A stretch of 64,000 nt of DNA from Chitinophaga japonensis (GTDB taxonomy: Bacteria > Bacteroidota > Bacteroidia > Chitinophagales > Chitinophagaceae), in assembly GCF_007830125.1 (NCBI RefSeq), contig NZ_VLLG01000005.1:310001-374000 (forward strand), in the 5' to 3' direction. Under the pieces are notes generated by a model. That model did no database searches and was not told the origin of the DNA. It saw nothing but the letters and a program-made list of their open reading frames with translations. The translations under genes were made by a program, and so were the position numbers. Within the stretch, counting starts at the first letter, position 1; each line of letters begins with the position of its first letter. Below, piece after piece: positions 52,858-62,965 of the stretch.

Positions 52858-53364
52858 TTGGACATCATTACACAACTCGACGTTATTGCCCTGGAGGCGC
52901 AGGAAAAGGAAGCTGAAAACCAGGCGTTCAGGACATTTCTCCGTTCACAGGAACCCGCCGGCATCGACCGCCTCGTACAGGATCTGGATGCCGCCATTAC
53001 GCCGCAAATAGATTGCACCCGTTGCGGCAACTGCTGCCGCTCGCTGATGGTCAATATTACTCCCGAAGAAGTGACCCGGCTGGCCGCGTATTTAAACCGG
53101 CCCGAAGCGGATGTGATGGAACAATACGTGGAAACCGGCGCTAACAACAGCCACATGGTCATGAATGCCATCCCCTGCCACTTTCTGACCAACAACTGTT
53201 GCAGCATTTATGAACAACGCTTTGCAGAATGCCGGGAGTTTCCGGGCCTGCATCAGCCGGGATTCACCGATCGCCTCTTCGCCATGCTCATGCATTATGG
53301 CCGCTGCCCTATTATTTACAATGTGCTGGAAGCAATGAAGAAAAGGCTGGCGTTTAATGCATAA
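52858..53364 (+). CDS. YkgJ-family cysteine-cluster protein
   Basis: A 168-residue protein. I place the start at the TTG at 52858 because related proteins begin with a (M)DIITQL-like helix here; a GTG at 52786 would add 24 unlikely residues. The cysteine set (DCTRCGNCCRSLM, then IPCHFLTNNCCSIYEQR and FAECREFPG) is that of the zinc/iron-sulfur YkgJ (CxxCxxCC) family. The function of the family is unknown; a metal or cluster role is assumed. It is convergent with the AI-2E permease, whose stop is 5 nt away. Confidence 0.82.
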   Translation: MDIITQLDVIALEAQEKEAENQAFRTFLRSQEPAGIDRLVQDLDAAITPQIDCTRCGNCCRSLMVNITPEEVTRLAAYLNRPEADVMEQYVETGANNSHMVMNAIPCHFLTNNCCSIYEQRFAECREFPGLHQPGFTDRLFAMLMHYGRCPIIYNVLEAMKKRLAFNA

Positions 53365-53369
53365 CGCGC

Positions 53370-54482
53370 TTACTTTCCCGTAAACCAGGCTTTTACCTTT
53401 TGCCCGAAGCGCTTCATCTTTTTCTTCCAGGGACTATCTTCTTTTTTCTCCTGTCCTACCAGGTAGGCATAAGGTTCCAGTACAGGCACATGGTCACAAA
53501 TAATTTTGGCAATGCCCATCAGGGGAATGGCCAGTATCATCCCGGGAATGCCCCACAGCAGCTCTCCCGCTACCAGTGCGAGAATGGTGGCCATCGGGTT
53601 GATGCTTACCTGCGCACCCACTACCAGGGGCTCCAGCAGGTACGTCTGGATGAACTGCACCAGCGCATAAGTGATCAATATACCGGCTACCAGGCCCATA
53701 CCTCCACCCTGTACCAGCGACATGGACAAAGTAAGGACCGTACCGGTTAGGTTCCCCACAAAAGGCACCATTTCCAGCAGCCCGCAGATAATGGCAAAGA
53801 AGATGGCGTTTTTTACACCGGCAATTGAAAACCCGATACTATACATGACCCATAAGGAAACGATCATCAGCGACAGCCCGGTAAGATATTCCTGCGCTAC
53901 CTGCCGGGCCTCGTGTATCGTTGCCAGCGCATTCTTACGATGTTCAGGCGGCACCAGCCGTACAATGAATCCCTTGATATGTCCCCTGAAGCAGATGAAC
54001 AGGAAAATGTATACAAAGACCAGCAGCAAATTGGCCAGGAATGATCCAAACCCGCTTATCAGCCCGGTTACGATGCTGCTTACTTTCCCGGATGAAGCAG
54101 ATTGCTGCTTGTCGATCATTTGCTGCTGCTGCGCCTGGGAAATGCCAAATTCCCGGGCAATAAACTGCCGGAGCTCCTGGTACTTAAGGCTCACCTGCTG
54201 TTCCAGCCTGGAAGCATTCTCTGCTATATCGGAGATCTGCCAGCTAATAAAAAAAACGACCAGGGCCAGGAAGGCCACCAGAATGAGTGTGGAAAGCAGG
54301 ACCGCCGCCACCGGGTGAATGCCCTTTGCCTGCAGCCATTTCGTGACCGGCAGCAACAACATGGACAACAGCCCGGCAAAGGTGAGCGGGACAAGAAACG
54401 GCTTGCCATATACCAGGATAACGATCAGCAGCACGAGTATCCACAGGATAGCCGCCGTTTTTAGAAATTTTGCAGCTTGCAT
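53370..54482 (-). CDS. AI-2E family transporter (PerM-like permease)
   Basis: A 370-residue membrane protein with about eight membrane segments and the family pattern GKPFLVPLTFAGLLSMLL near the start, the cytoplasmic helix region (about 90-150) and EMVPFVGNLTGTV, then LEPLVVGAQVSINPMATILA towards the end. Such proteins were named for autoinducer export but most have unknown or ion/proton antiport roles. It ends in a basic tail (KKKMKRFGQKVKAW). Single gene; no operon partner. Confidence 0.88.
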   Translation of the reverse strand: MQAAKFLKTAAILWILVLLIVILVYGKPFLVPLTFAGLLSMLLLPVTKWLQAKGIHPVAAVLLSTLILVAFLALVVFFISWQISDIAENASRLEQQVSLKYQELRQFIAREFGISQAQQQQMIDKQQSASSGKVSSIVTGLISGFGSFLANLLLVFVYIFLFICFRGHIKGFIVRLVPPEHRKNALATIHEARQVAQEYLTGLSLMIVSLWVMYSIGFSIAGVKNAIFFAIICGLLEMVPFVGNLTGTVLTLSMSLVQGGGMGLVAGILITYALVQFIQTYLLEPLVVGAQVSINPMATILALVAGELLWGIPGMILAIPLMGIAKIICDHVPVLEPYAYLVGQEKKEDSPWKKKMKRFGQKVKAWFTGK

Positions 54483-54531
54483 ATAACAGGGCCAACAATA
54501 AGTGTACCATTACCGGGCACCAAACTGCCGC

Positions 54532-56130
54532 TTATTCCGCCAGGACCAGCGGCGAGAACACTACAAACAACGCCACCATTGCCAGTAAAAGCAGCACCGC
54601 ATACAGGTGACGCCTTTTCCAGGGCTGCAGGTCCACCACATTGTTCCATTGCTGTACAAACGGCTCCTTCCGCGGGTACAGCGCGCCTATTCCCAGCATC
54701 AGCAACACGGTGAGCACAAACAATACAGCCAGTATATGCAGGAAATGTACACCGGTGTCCACCAGCAATTGTGACACCGTGTAGGTGAGAATAAAAAACG
54801 TAAGCCCGGTCTTGGCTGCAATGGCAGGCATACGCCTGTGCAACAACCCCACTACCAGGATCGTAAAAATAGGTACGCTGAAAAAGCCGCTCACCATTTG
54901 TATATATGTATACAGCCCCTGCCGTGCAAAGGCAATGAAAGGGGCAATGAGCATGGCAAGCAGGCAAACCAGCAGCTCAAAGCGCCTACCCACGCGTATC
55001 AGTTCCCGCTCACCCACGGGCTTTTGCTGCCAGGCTTTGAAGGGCTTGTACAGGTTCAGCACAAAGAGGGTGCTGGAACTATTAAGGCCCGCATTAAAAG
55101 TAGTAAGCGCCGCGCCAAAGGCAATGGCCGCCATATAACCGGTAAGTATCGGCGGGCATACATCGCTGACAATGCGGGGAAATACCTGCGCGGTATTCTC
55201 CAATCGCGGGTACAAATGCACAGCGATGAGGCCCGGAATATTCAGCAGCAAAGGCGATATAAGCTTGCCCACACAAGCCACCGCAATGCCCTTCTGGCTT
55301 TCCGCCAGGCTGCGCGAGGCAAGCGCCTGCTGCACGATGTACTGCTCCGTGCCCCAGTAATACAGGTTCACCAGCAACATGCCGGTGAACATAGTAGAAA
55401 ACGGCACCGCATCCCCGGGGCCGCCAATAGCATTGAAATGCTCCCGCTGCGATGCCAGCAGCAGCTCCAGGCCCGCGCTCACCGAGCCATGGCCCAGGTA
55501 TTTCAGTGCGGCGTAAGGCAGTAATATCCCCCCTGCAAACATGCCAATGCCCAGCACCGTATCCGAAATGGCCACCGCCTTTAACCCGCCCAGCACCGTG
55601 TACAGGCAGCCGATCAGCCCGATGAGCCAGACCAGCATCCAGGTGGTAGCCCAGTAGCCAATGTGCAGCGTTTCGGACACCCGGAACAGGCCGTTAAATA
55701 TAACAGCACCGCTGTACAACACGGAAGGCAGCATGTTCACGATATAGCTTACCAGGAAGATCACCGACACAAAATGCTTGGTGCCGGTATCATAACGTTC
55801 TTCCAGGAAATCGGGGGTAGTGGAAATGCCGGCGCGCAGGTACACGGGCATAATGAACTCCGATACCAGCAGCATGGCAAATATGGACGAAAGTCCCCAG
55901 GCCATTACGCTCATGTTGTTGGTATACACCAGCTCATTCTCGCCGATGAACTGCACTGCGCTGACATTGGTAAAGAACAGGGCGCCGCCTACTACCAGGA
56001 ATCCGAGATTACGGTTAGCGAAGAAAAGACCGGCGGCGGTCTGCAGGTTCTCCTTCCGGGTCTTGTACCAGGAGATCAGCGCCACGGCGGCAGTGATCAA
56101 CAGGAAGCTCAGTAGGGATACCCCGTTCAT
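54532..56130 (-). CDS. Sodium/solute symporter (SSS family, SGLT type)
   Basis: A 532-residue transporter with about 14 membrane segments. ALFFTNVSAVQFIGENELVY and GISTTPDFLEERYD are SSS signature regions. The protein is encoded 4 nt after the GntR regulator and in the same operon as two alpha-galactosidase-like enzymes, so it most likely brings in galactose or galactosides released in the periplasm. It is the last gene of the locus. Confidence 0.9.
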   Translation of the reverse strand: MNGVSLLSFLLITAAVALISWYKTRKENLQTAAGLFFANRNLGFLVVGGALFFTNVSAVQFIGENELVYTNNMSVMAWGLSSIFAMLLVSEFIMPVYLRAGISTTPDFLEERYDTGTKHFVSVIFLVSYIVNMLPSVLYSGAVIFNGLFRVSETLHIGYWATTWMLVWLIGLIGCLYTVLGGLKAVAISDTVLGIGMFAGGILLPYAALKYLGHGSVSAGLELLLASQREHFNAIGGPGDAVPFSTMFTGMLLVNLYYWGTEQYIVQQALASRSLAESQKGIAVACVGKLISPLLLNIPGLIAVHLYPRLENTAQVFPRIVSDVCPPILTGYMAAIAFGAALTTFNAGLNSSSTLFVLNLYKPFKAWQQKPVGERELIRVGRRFELLVCLLAMLIAPFIAFARQGLYTYIQMVSGFFSVPIFTILVVGLLHRRMPAIAAKTGLTFFILTYTVSQLLVDTGVHFLHILAVLFVLTVLLMLGIGALYPRKEPFVQQWNNVVDLQPWKRRHLYAVLLLLAMVALFVVFSPLVLAE

Positions 56131-56134
56131 AGCA

Positions 56135-57151
56135 TCAAAGCGAGTTACGTCTGATCAGTTTGGTAGGCATTATCTCATGCACCGGCTCCCGGCTCAGTAC
56201 GGCGCGGGCGGCGCGCCTCCCCATATCGCTGAAACTGGCGGAATAAGTGGTAATACCGTTGCCAACGATCTCCTTCACCGGCTCATCGTTATGGGAAAGA
56301 ATACCGATGTCCCTGCCCGGTCTTATTTTTTTCGTATTGCAATCCCTCAGCAGGTTCCACAGCTCCGCATTCTCATTCACATAATACACTACGCCTTTTT
56401 CTACAGAACCGGGCTCATACTCCCGCCGTACCTCGCCCTTGATGTGATGCTTTTCGATAAAACGCTGGAAGGAACGGAGGATCTCCGGCGGGAACAGGGA
56501 ATCGGGATTATGAAAGAAGATGATCCGGCCAAATTTCCTGATCTCATCCACCAGCTCTTCAAAAACAGCATAGGAGGCTTTCTCGAACTCCTGCACCACG
56601 TAATTGAAGTCCCCGTCCAGCGGCTCATAGCGGTCAAACATCAGCAGCTTGTGGCGCGGAATGCAGCTCAGCAGCTCTTTGGTGCGGGGATGGTGTATGG
56701 GGGAGATCACGTACATGCCATAACGGTTCTTCACCAGCGAAAGCATGGTCTCGAACACTTCGATATTGCCGTGGTGGAAGAACACATCCAGGTGCACATT
56801 AGGCCCCAGCTCGTTGCGGAAATTGCGGTAGAACTGCTCCTGGAAAGTATCGATAGTGTACATAAGCAGCGCCACCTTAAGCGACTGCAGGGTATTATCA
56901 TCCGCCACGAAATAGCCCAGGCGGTTCTTGGACTCTATCAGGCCACGACTCTGCAGCTCGCGATAGCCTTTGATCACGGTTTCCCGGGCATATCCCAGGC
57001 TTGCTATCATGGCATTCACGGAGGGCAGGGAGTCTCCCACCCCAATGATCTTTTCATTAATGGCGTTAATAATGCCTTCTACAAACCGCTCATGCTTGGA
57101 GTAAGAAGGCATATTGTCCAGTTCCCGTATTTTCTCAAAAACTGATTTCAT
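56135..57151 (-). CDS. GntR-family regulator with periplasmic-binding-protein-like domain
   Basis: A 338-residue repressor-type regulator. The N-terminal 75 residues form a GntR winged helix (GDSLPSVNAMIASLGYARET, then YRELQSRGLIE). Residues 90-335 resemble the sugar-binding LacI-type (Peripla_BP) domain, as in AraR-like regulators (PRHKLLMFDRYE, IGILSHNDEPVKEI). It therefore should sense a sugar and control this galactoside locus. It lies between the GH36 gene (24 nt upstream) and the symporter gene (4 nt downstream). Confidence 0.9.
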   Translation of the reverse strand: MKSVFEKIRELDNMPSYSKHERFVEGIINAINEKIIGVGDSLPSVNAMIASLGYARETVIKGYRELQSRGLIESKNRLGYFVADDNTLQSLKVALLMYTIDTFQEQFYRNFRNELGPNVHLDVFFHHGNIEVFETMLSLVKNRYGMYVISPIHHPRTKELLSCIPRHKLLMFDRYEPLDGDFNYVVQEFEKASYAVFEELVDEIRKFGRIIFFHNPDSLFPPEILRSFQRFIEKHHIKGEVRREYEPGSVEKGVVYYVNENAELWNLLRDCNTKKIRPGRDIGILSHNDEPVKEIVGNGITTYSASFSDMGRRAARAVLSREPVHEIMPTKLIRRNSL

Positions 57152-57175
57152 CCTTTCCTGTTGTTTATCTGGCGG

Positions 57176-59359
57176 CTATTCCACGGCGCTCAACTCCAGT
57201 ATACGGCTGTGCAGCTTCCCGGTAGTGAACACATCCAGCCCCACTTCCATCAGGTACTCCCCGGAATAGACCTTATCGTTGAAAGCTTCGCCCGGCTTTG
57301 CCCCCGGCATAAGATTGATCTCCCGCACGCGGTACCTCCGCGCCGGGTCCAGGCCCTGGCACTGCACTGGCAGCAGGTTTTCCGCAAAACGGGGGTAAAT
57401 ATCATATGCAAACAAAAGCGCCTGTTCCTGTGATCCACTCACATACATAACGGCTGTATGATTGCCATCATACGGGGAAACAAGCCGGTACTGGTCTCCC
57501 CCGAAGGTAATATTTTTCACGCGATTGTAGGTAGCTACTGCGGCCCGGCAAAAGGCCTGCTCTTCCGGGCGCAGCTCTTCCAGGTTGATGTCGAAACCCA
57601 GTTTGTAGGGCATGGCTACATCCACACGGAATTTGATGCTTGCGTCGTGGTTCCAACTGGTTACATGGGCGGCCATAGCCTTGGCGGGAAAGAACTGGGA
57701 ATAGCCCCACTGGATGAACAGGCGCTCCACAGGGTCGGTGTTATCGCTGCACCAGAACTCCGTGAAGTAGCGCAATGCTTCATAATCCGTACGCCCGCCC
57801 CCGCCGGAACACAACATCATGGGCAGATCGGGGTATTTTGCGCGGATACGCTCCAGCACTTTGTAGAGGCCGCGCACATAATCCACGTACAGGTTATTCT
57901 GCCGCTCCTTCAGGTAAGGGGAATAAATATTGGTAACCGGGCTGTTGCAATCCCATTTCAGGTAGGCCAGCTCCGGGTTTTCCGTCATCAGGTGGTCCAC
58001 CACGTTAAACACATGCTCCTGCACGGCGGGATTGCTCAAATCCAGCACCAGTTGGTTACGGTAGTAATACCGCTCCCGGTTGGGCAACATGATCACCCAG
58101 TCCGGGTGCTTTTCAAAAAGCTCGCTTTTGGGATTCACCATTTCAGGTTCTATCCAGATGCCGAATTTTACCCCGATACGGGTAGCGGCTTTCACCAGTG
58201 CCGGCACGCCATTGGGCAGTTTGGAACGGGTCACCTGCCAGTCGCCCAGGCCCTGGGTATCGCCATGGCGGGGATATTTATTGCCAAACCAGCCGTCATC
58301 CAGCAGGAACATATCCACGCCAAGATACCTGGCCTCCACCATGAGAGAGTCCAGCCTGGCTTCATTGAAATCAAAGCCGGTAGATTCCCAGTTATTCAGC
58401 AAGGTGAGCCGGTCGCCCCTGCCATCCTTCAACTGGTAATTGCGCGCCCAGCGCTGCAGGTTGCGGCTGCCCTTACCTGTGCCCTGGTTGCTCAGGGTAA
58501 AGATGAAAGCAGGCGTTGTGAAAACTTGCCCGGGGTCCAGCGTATAGTCGGCTGCGTAAGGATTGATACCGGAGATCACGCGCAGGTTCTGTTCATTGTC
58601 TACTTCAAAGATGAAGCGGAAATTGCCCGTCCAGGCCAGGGTGCCCATGAGCACCTGGCCTTCGTTTTCGCGGGGCGCGCCGCCCAGGCCCACGGTGAAG
58701 AAGGGCGACACATGCAGGTTGGCCCTGGCGCCCAGCTTGGAATCAATCACCTTTTTACCGAAGTCCAGGGGCAGGGTGCGCATGTTCACTTCTTTGGCCC
58801 AGTCGCCGCTGAACTCCGTGAGATAATACCGGGCACGCTTCCAGTACAGCATGGAGGATGCATAACGGCTGATATTCACCGGCCGCTTTTCCCGGTGGCT
58901 GATCTCCGTCCAGGACTGGATGATATTTTCTTTCGCAAAGGTTTTGTAGTACAGCTTTACCTGCACGGGGTACAAAGCATCTTTCAGCGTGATCACGGTT
59001 TCTGTAACATCGTCCGTTGTTTTCTTCACGCTGTGGGAAACGTATTGCAGCACAGTGGTCATATTGCCATCGTTATGCCGGATGCCAAAGGCGGGTTCAA
59101 AAAAGGTCTCCGTACCGGACACCGGGTATACTTCCCAGGCCTGCCCGTTGGCATGGGAGCGCATGGCGGTTTCCAGGTGCGCATACTGCCCCGGGTCCGA
59201 CAGGCGGGGGCCCAGGTACAATTGGTAGAGGCGCCCCTGCTGCCCGGTCTGCAGCACGAGCGCCGTTTCATTGGTCTGTATATGAATGGTTTCCGATCTA
59301 AGCGTTGCGTGGGTTACAACAACCAGGAAAAACAAAATGGCACTTACTTTTTTCCGCAT
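57176..59359 (-). CDS. Alpha-galactosidase, glycoside hydrolase family 36
   Basis: A 727-residue exported enzyme. After a signal peptide (ILFFLVVVTHATLRSE) comes a large beta-sandwich (to about 300), then the (beta/alpha)8 barrel with DDGWFGNKY, WIEPEMVNP, the nucleophile Asp470 in YLKWDCN and the acid/base region SDNTD (538-542). These are exact GH36 hallmarks. The enzyme removes terminal alpha-galactose from oligosaccharides such as raffinose or from galactomannan. It sits between another glycosidase gene (20 nt upstream) and the GntR regulator. Confidence 0.93.
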   Translation of the reverse strand: MRKKVSAILFFLVVVTHATLRSETIHIQTNETALVLQTGQQGRLYQLYLGPRLSDPGQYAHLETAMRSHANGQAWEVYPVSGTETFFEPAFGIRHNDGNMTTVLQYVSHSVKKTTDDVTETVITLKDALYPVQVKLYYKTFAKENIIQSWTEISHREKRPVNISRYASSMLYWKRARYYLTEFSGDWAKEVNMRTLPLDFGKKVIDSKLGARANLHVSPFFTVGLGGAPRENEGQVLMGTLAWTGNFRFIFEVDNEQNLRVISGINPYAADYTLDPGQVFTTPAFIFTLSNQGTGKGSRNLQRWARNYQLKDGRGDRLTLLNNWESTGFDFNEARLDSLMVEARYLGVDMFLLDDGWFGNKYPRHGDTQGLGDWQVTRSKLPNGVPALVKAATRIGVKFGIWIEPEMVNPKSELFEKHPDWVIMLPNRERYYYRNQLVLDLSNPAVQEHVFNVVDHLMTENPELAYLKWDCNSPVTNIYSPYLKERQNNLYVDYVRGLYKVLERIRAKYPDLPMMLCSGGGGRTDYEALRYFTEFWCSDNTDPVERLFIQWGYSQFFPAKAMAAHVTSWNHDASIKFRVDVAMPYKLGFDINLEELRPEEQAFCRAAVATYNRVKNITFGGDQYRLVSPYDGNHTAVMYVSGSQEQALLFAYDIYPRFAENLLPVQCQGLDPARRYRVREINLMPGAKPGEAFNDKVYSGEYLMEVGLDVFTTGKLHSRILELSAVE

Positions 59360-59379
59360 GCGTATAATTTACTGGTGAG

Positions 59380-61383
59380 CTATTTGCTGCTGATCTTAAA
59401 AAAACGAACGTCCTTCCCTGGTATACTGATGGCCTGCGCCCCATTGATGTCCGTATGGGACCAGAGATCGCGCACATGGTACTGCCTGGCAGGGTCCAGT
59501 CCCAGCCTTTCCAGCGGCAGTTGCAGGCTGCGGGCATTATCCGTATAATTGAAAACAGCGTAGTAGGTATGGCCCTTGCCGTCTGTGAGCATGAACTGGT
59601 CTTCGGAGCGCAGGCCGGTGCCTTCCACCGGGCGGAAGCTGCGGCCCATAGCGGCCGCGTTCACCTCGGCATTGGTCAGGAACTTCCGCGCTCTGGCTTT
59701 GCCTTCCTCACTGCCCTCCCTGCTGAAATCATCGCCGGCAATGAACAAACCGGTGATCACTGCGGAAGTGACGCGGGCACGGTTCTCCCCTTCCGTAGCC
59801 TGCTGCAGCACCACGTGGTCGGCATCGTTATACTGGTAGATATGCGTGATCCACCAGCCGTAAGAAAGCGCGTTCAGCGTATATTCGGTATCCTTTATCT
59901 TGTTCCAGGCGTCGCAGGCAATGCGCCGCGACTGCGCATACCGGGCCGGGAAAACAGGTGCAATGGACAGGTTGATGTACATATCGCCAAAGTATTTGTC
60001 CAGCAACTGCATGCCATAGTTATAGGCCTGTATGCCGGACTTCACCCCGGGATTGTACCACCTGTCCGCATTAATAGCGCCATGCGCCATGAAATCCATT
60101 TTTACATAGCGGAAGCCGCAGCGGTGAAACAGTGCGGACACCTTCTGCATGCGTTGTTCAATGGCCGGGTGGGTAGGATCAATGGCATAGGCCCCGTCCA
60201 GTTCCTGGGGCTGGCCATTGGCATAGAGGTACACGTCCTTAAATTTATACTGCGGCGCTTCTTTAATGTTCGCCTCCGGGCGTTTACCCCAATCCGTGAA
60301 CGGCGTCCAGTAAATGCCCGCAACCTGCCCGTTTTCCTCGCAATGCCGTACAAAATCCTTTAGCTGTTCTTCGGTGAACTTGTCCCAACCGGAGTCCAGG
60401 CCTATCACCACTTCCCCGTCGCGATTCACAAAATGGTGCGGCTGCAAGTGTTCTTTAAAGAAATCGGATACCTCCAGCGCCTTCTGGTAAGTGAGTTTGA
60501 ACTGTAGCACCCCCCAGCTATTCCAGCCCACCGGCATGGCCTTTTCCCAGGGCCTGCGCGGGGCCACAATAGCATTGGCCTTTCCATAGGCCTCCATCCC
60601 CGTGCGCCAGTCCGCGAATACGCCCAGCATCACTTTCGGCGATCTGATACGGCGCCCTTCCCGTGCGCCGTGCGGCAGCAGATCGCGGGTAGTGGAATCC
60701 GCGGCGCCCCCGTAGCAGGTAAGCGTATACCCCTTCCCATTAGTTTCCTTTCGCATGATCACCGCCGATTTCCAGAACTCATGTTCCACGGAGCCAACCA
60801 CCAATCCTTTACGGGTATCGCCATTAAAAACAGCCGTTACCTCATAGCTGGTCAGGGAATTGAAATCCAGCGGATGGGACTGGAAACGGATCCATTTATC
60901 GTTGTCAAACGGTATGAACAGGGCGCGGTTGTCGCCCCGGCCCGGCACGGATGCCATATCTATGAGGTTGACCGGCGCCATATAATTAGAGGCGATACTG
61001 CCGTAGGGAGCTTCCAGCGTAAAATCCGTGAGCAGGTAGTCCCTGCCCGGGTATTGATAAAAGGACTGCACAAGCGTGGGCAGCTTTTCATCGCGATAGG
61101 TCACCTGTAGCAGGGTACCCTTGCCAAAAGCATCGCCCAGCGGCTTCGTAGTGAGGGTAGCAGTGTCATAATCCTTCGTGGTGATCAGGCGCCCCTTCCA
61201 TTTGCAGGAAGCGTACAACTGCAGGTGCACGTTGCCGGCCGGCCTTGTCAGGCGCAGGGTCCCGGCGGCTTTGTCGTACACGATTTTCCAGTTGCCCGGC
61301 GCAGCTCCCTGCGCCGGGCGAAATAATAAAAGCATGGCCACCGTCATCACTACTTGCGGGGCTTTTTGTAATATCTTTCTCAT
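59380..61383 (-). CDS. Alpha-galactosidase-like glycoside hydrolase (clan GH-D)
   Basis: A 667-residue exported enzyme with a signal peptide (MTVAMLLLFRPAQGA). The barrel has MPVGWNSWGV, the loop IGLDSGWDKF, the putative nucleophile Asp430 in YVKMDFMAHG and a candidate acid/base Asp in SRRIACDAWN. This is the clan GH-D (GH27/GH36) layout but differs from the neighbouring GH36 enzyme, so the linkage specificity may differ. The start overlaps the SusD stop by one base. Enzyme family should be read as GH36-like until tested. Confidence 0.8.
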   Translation of the reverse strand: MRKILQKAPQVVMTVAMLLLFRPAQGAAPGNWKIVYDKAAGTLRLTRPAGNVHLQLYASCKWKGRLITTKDYDTATLTTKPLGDAFGKGTLLQVTYRDEKLPTLVQSFYQYPGRDYLLTDFTLEAPYGSIASNYMAPVNLIDMASVPGRGDNRALFIPFDNDKWIRFQSHPLDFNSLTSYEVTAVFNGDTRKGLVVGSVEHEFWKSAVIMRKETNGKGYTLTCYGGAADSTTRDLLPHGAREGRRIRSPKVMLGVFADWRTGMEAYGKANAIVAPRRPWEKAMPVGWNSWGVLQFKLTYQKALEVSDFFKEHLQPHHFVNRDGEVVIGLDSGWDKFTEEQLKDFVRHCEENGQVAGIYWTPFTDWGKRPEANIKEAPQYKFKDVYLYANGQPQELDGAYAIDPTHPAIEQRMQKVSALFHRCGFRYVKMDFMAHGAINADRWYNPGVKSGIQAYNYGMQLLDKYFGDMYINLSIAPVFPARYAQSRRIACDAWNKIKDTEYTLNALSYGWWITHIYQYNDADHVVLQQATEGENRARVTSAVITGLFIAGDDFSREGSEEGKARARKFLTNAEVNAAAMGRSFRPVEGTGLRSEDQFMLTDGKGHTYYAVFNYTDNARSLQLPLERLGLDPARQYHVRDLWSHTDINGAQAISIPGKDVRFFKISSK

Positions 61384-62945
61384 TATTGATAACCGGGATT
61401 TTGATCAGCCGGCGTGATATCGCCATTCAGTTTCATCTCTGTGTCCGGGATCGGAAGCCGGGTGTGAAAGGCCTGTATGGAGCCGGATTGCGCGGTCCAC
61501 TTGTTACGGGCCTTTACCAGTTCCAGGTATTTGCCGGTGCGGATCAGGTCTATGCGGCGCCAGTCCTCGGCAAATAATTCCCGGATGCGCTCATCCATGA
61601 CAGCGGTGCGGAAAGCCTCCCTGGACATGGCCGTCCACTGCTTATCTGCCGGCAGCACGCCACCCCAGGCGCGTGCGCGCACTTCGTTCACTACGTTCAC
61701 GGCATCGGCCCCACGGTCCATTTCATTCAGGCACTCCGCGTAGCAGAGCTTAATGTCGCCCAGGCGCAGCACGGGTATGTTCTTGCCGGAATTCCACATA
61801 TTATTGATCTTGTTGTCTGTATGCTTGTCCGTGCGGAAGTCCTCGTACTTTTTCACATGAGGCAGCAGCTCGTCATGGTCATTACCCAGGTCTTCCCAGG
61901 TGATAGGGTCCAGGGTGGGCGTTTCACCGTAATAGGTAAAATCATAACGGATGCTTTCCTCCCGGCGCAGGTCGCCGGCTTCCCATACGCCGCCGCTGTC
62001 CACAGAAGAATAGGCATAGCGGGTAGGCACGATCTTGTCATAGCCGGAATAATAGCAGCCATCGCCAAAATAAGCCTGCACAGCGCGGGAGCCTAGCTGG
62101 AACTGCAATTTGTTATTGTTCGGATATACAGGGCTGAACTGGAATTCCAGGATGGCTTCCGCGGTATTGGGCTTGTTGTAATCCCACAGGTCTTTGTAGG
62201 GCACCAGCGAATAATCGCCCATCATTTTTTCAAAGCATTCGGCTGCTTTAGCAAAATCACGCAGGCCGGTAGATTCGGGTGCCGCCATATAGGCCTTGCC
62301 CAGCATGGCCCAGGCAGCGCCGGAAGTAGCCCGGCCGGGATCATTGGTTTTGGGACAGTGCTCCGCTGCGCGCTGCAGGTCTTCAATAATGAAGGCCCAC
62401 ACATCTTTCAGCGGCTGACGGCGAAGGCCCAGCTCCGCTTCTCGATCCAGGTCGCGGATAGGGATCTCGCCCCAGTACATGGCCAACTGAAAATCGATGA
62501 AGCCGCGCACAAAAGAGGCTTCGCCAAGCAGCTTCGCTTCGCGGGTGCCGGGCGTCACATCCTGCCGGCTAAGCCCTCTCACGATCTTGGCGGCTTCATT
62601 CACCAGCGGCCAGCGGATATTCCACTGGTTGGCGATGTGGTTCAGCGTGGCGTTGAGGTTGGCGTCGTAACGATCCAGTCCGCCTTTGTTCGGATCGCTT
62701 TTCATCTGGAAAGCGCCCTGCTGGGTTTCATCGGTTCCCATCATCATGATGAGGCCCTGTTCATCCGTACGAACGGCTTTCCAATTGGCATAAATGCCTT
62801 TGAGGCTTGTTTCCACCAGGTCCAGGTCGGAATATACCTGGCGCTCATCGAGCTTTGTCATACTCTTTTCATCCAGGAACTTTTTGCAGGAAGCCGTGCA
62901 TAATACGAATACTGCTACCAGGGCTGATATTATAGTGCGTTGCAT
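61383..62945 (-). CDS. SusD/RagB-family lipoprotein of the galactoside locus
   Basis: A 520-residue surface glycan-binding lipoprotein. The lipobox is LCTASCKK (Cys about residue 19), followed by FLDEKSMTKLDERQVYSDLD. SusD marks include AKLLGEASFVRGFIDFQLAM and the C-terminal MDERIRELFAEDWRRIDLIR. It works with the SusC transporter encoded 20 nt upstream; its stop overlaps the glycosidase start by one base (TAATG). Confidence 0.93.
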   Translation of the reverse strand: MQRTIISALVAVFVLCTASCKKFLDEKSMTKLDERQVYSDLDLVETSLKGIYANWKAVRTDEQGLIMMMGTDETQQGAFQMKSDPNKGGLDRYDANLNATLNHIANQWNIRWPLVNEAAKIVRGLSRQDVTPGTREAKLLGEASFVRGFIDFQLAMYWGEIPIRDLDREAELGLRRQPLKDVWAFIIEDLQRAAEHCPKTNDPGRATSGAAWAMLGKAYMAAPESTGLRDFAKAAECFEKMMGDYSLVPYKDLWDYNKPNTAEAILEFQFSPVYPNNNKLQFQLGSRAVQAYFGDGCYYSGYDKIVPTRYAYSSVDSGGVWEAGDLRREESIRYDFTYYGETPTLDPITWEDLGNDHDELLPHVKKYEDFRTDKHTDNKINNMWNSGKNIPVLRLGDIKLCYAECLNEMDRGADAVNVVNEVRARAWGGVLPADKQWTAMSREAFRTAVMDERIRELFAEDWRRIDLIRTGKYLELVKARNKWTAQSGSIQAFHTRLPIPDTEMKLNGDITPADQNPGYQ

Positions 62946-62965
62946 AATTTTAACTTTGCGTTTTT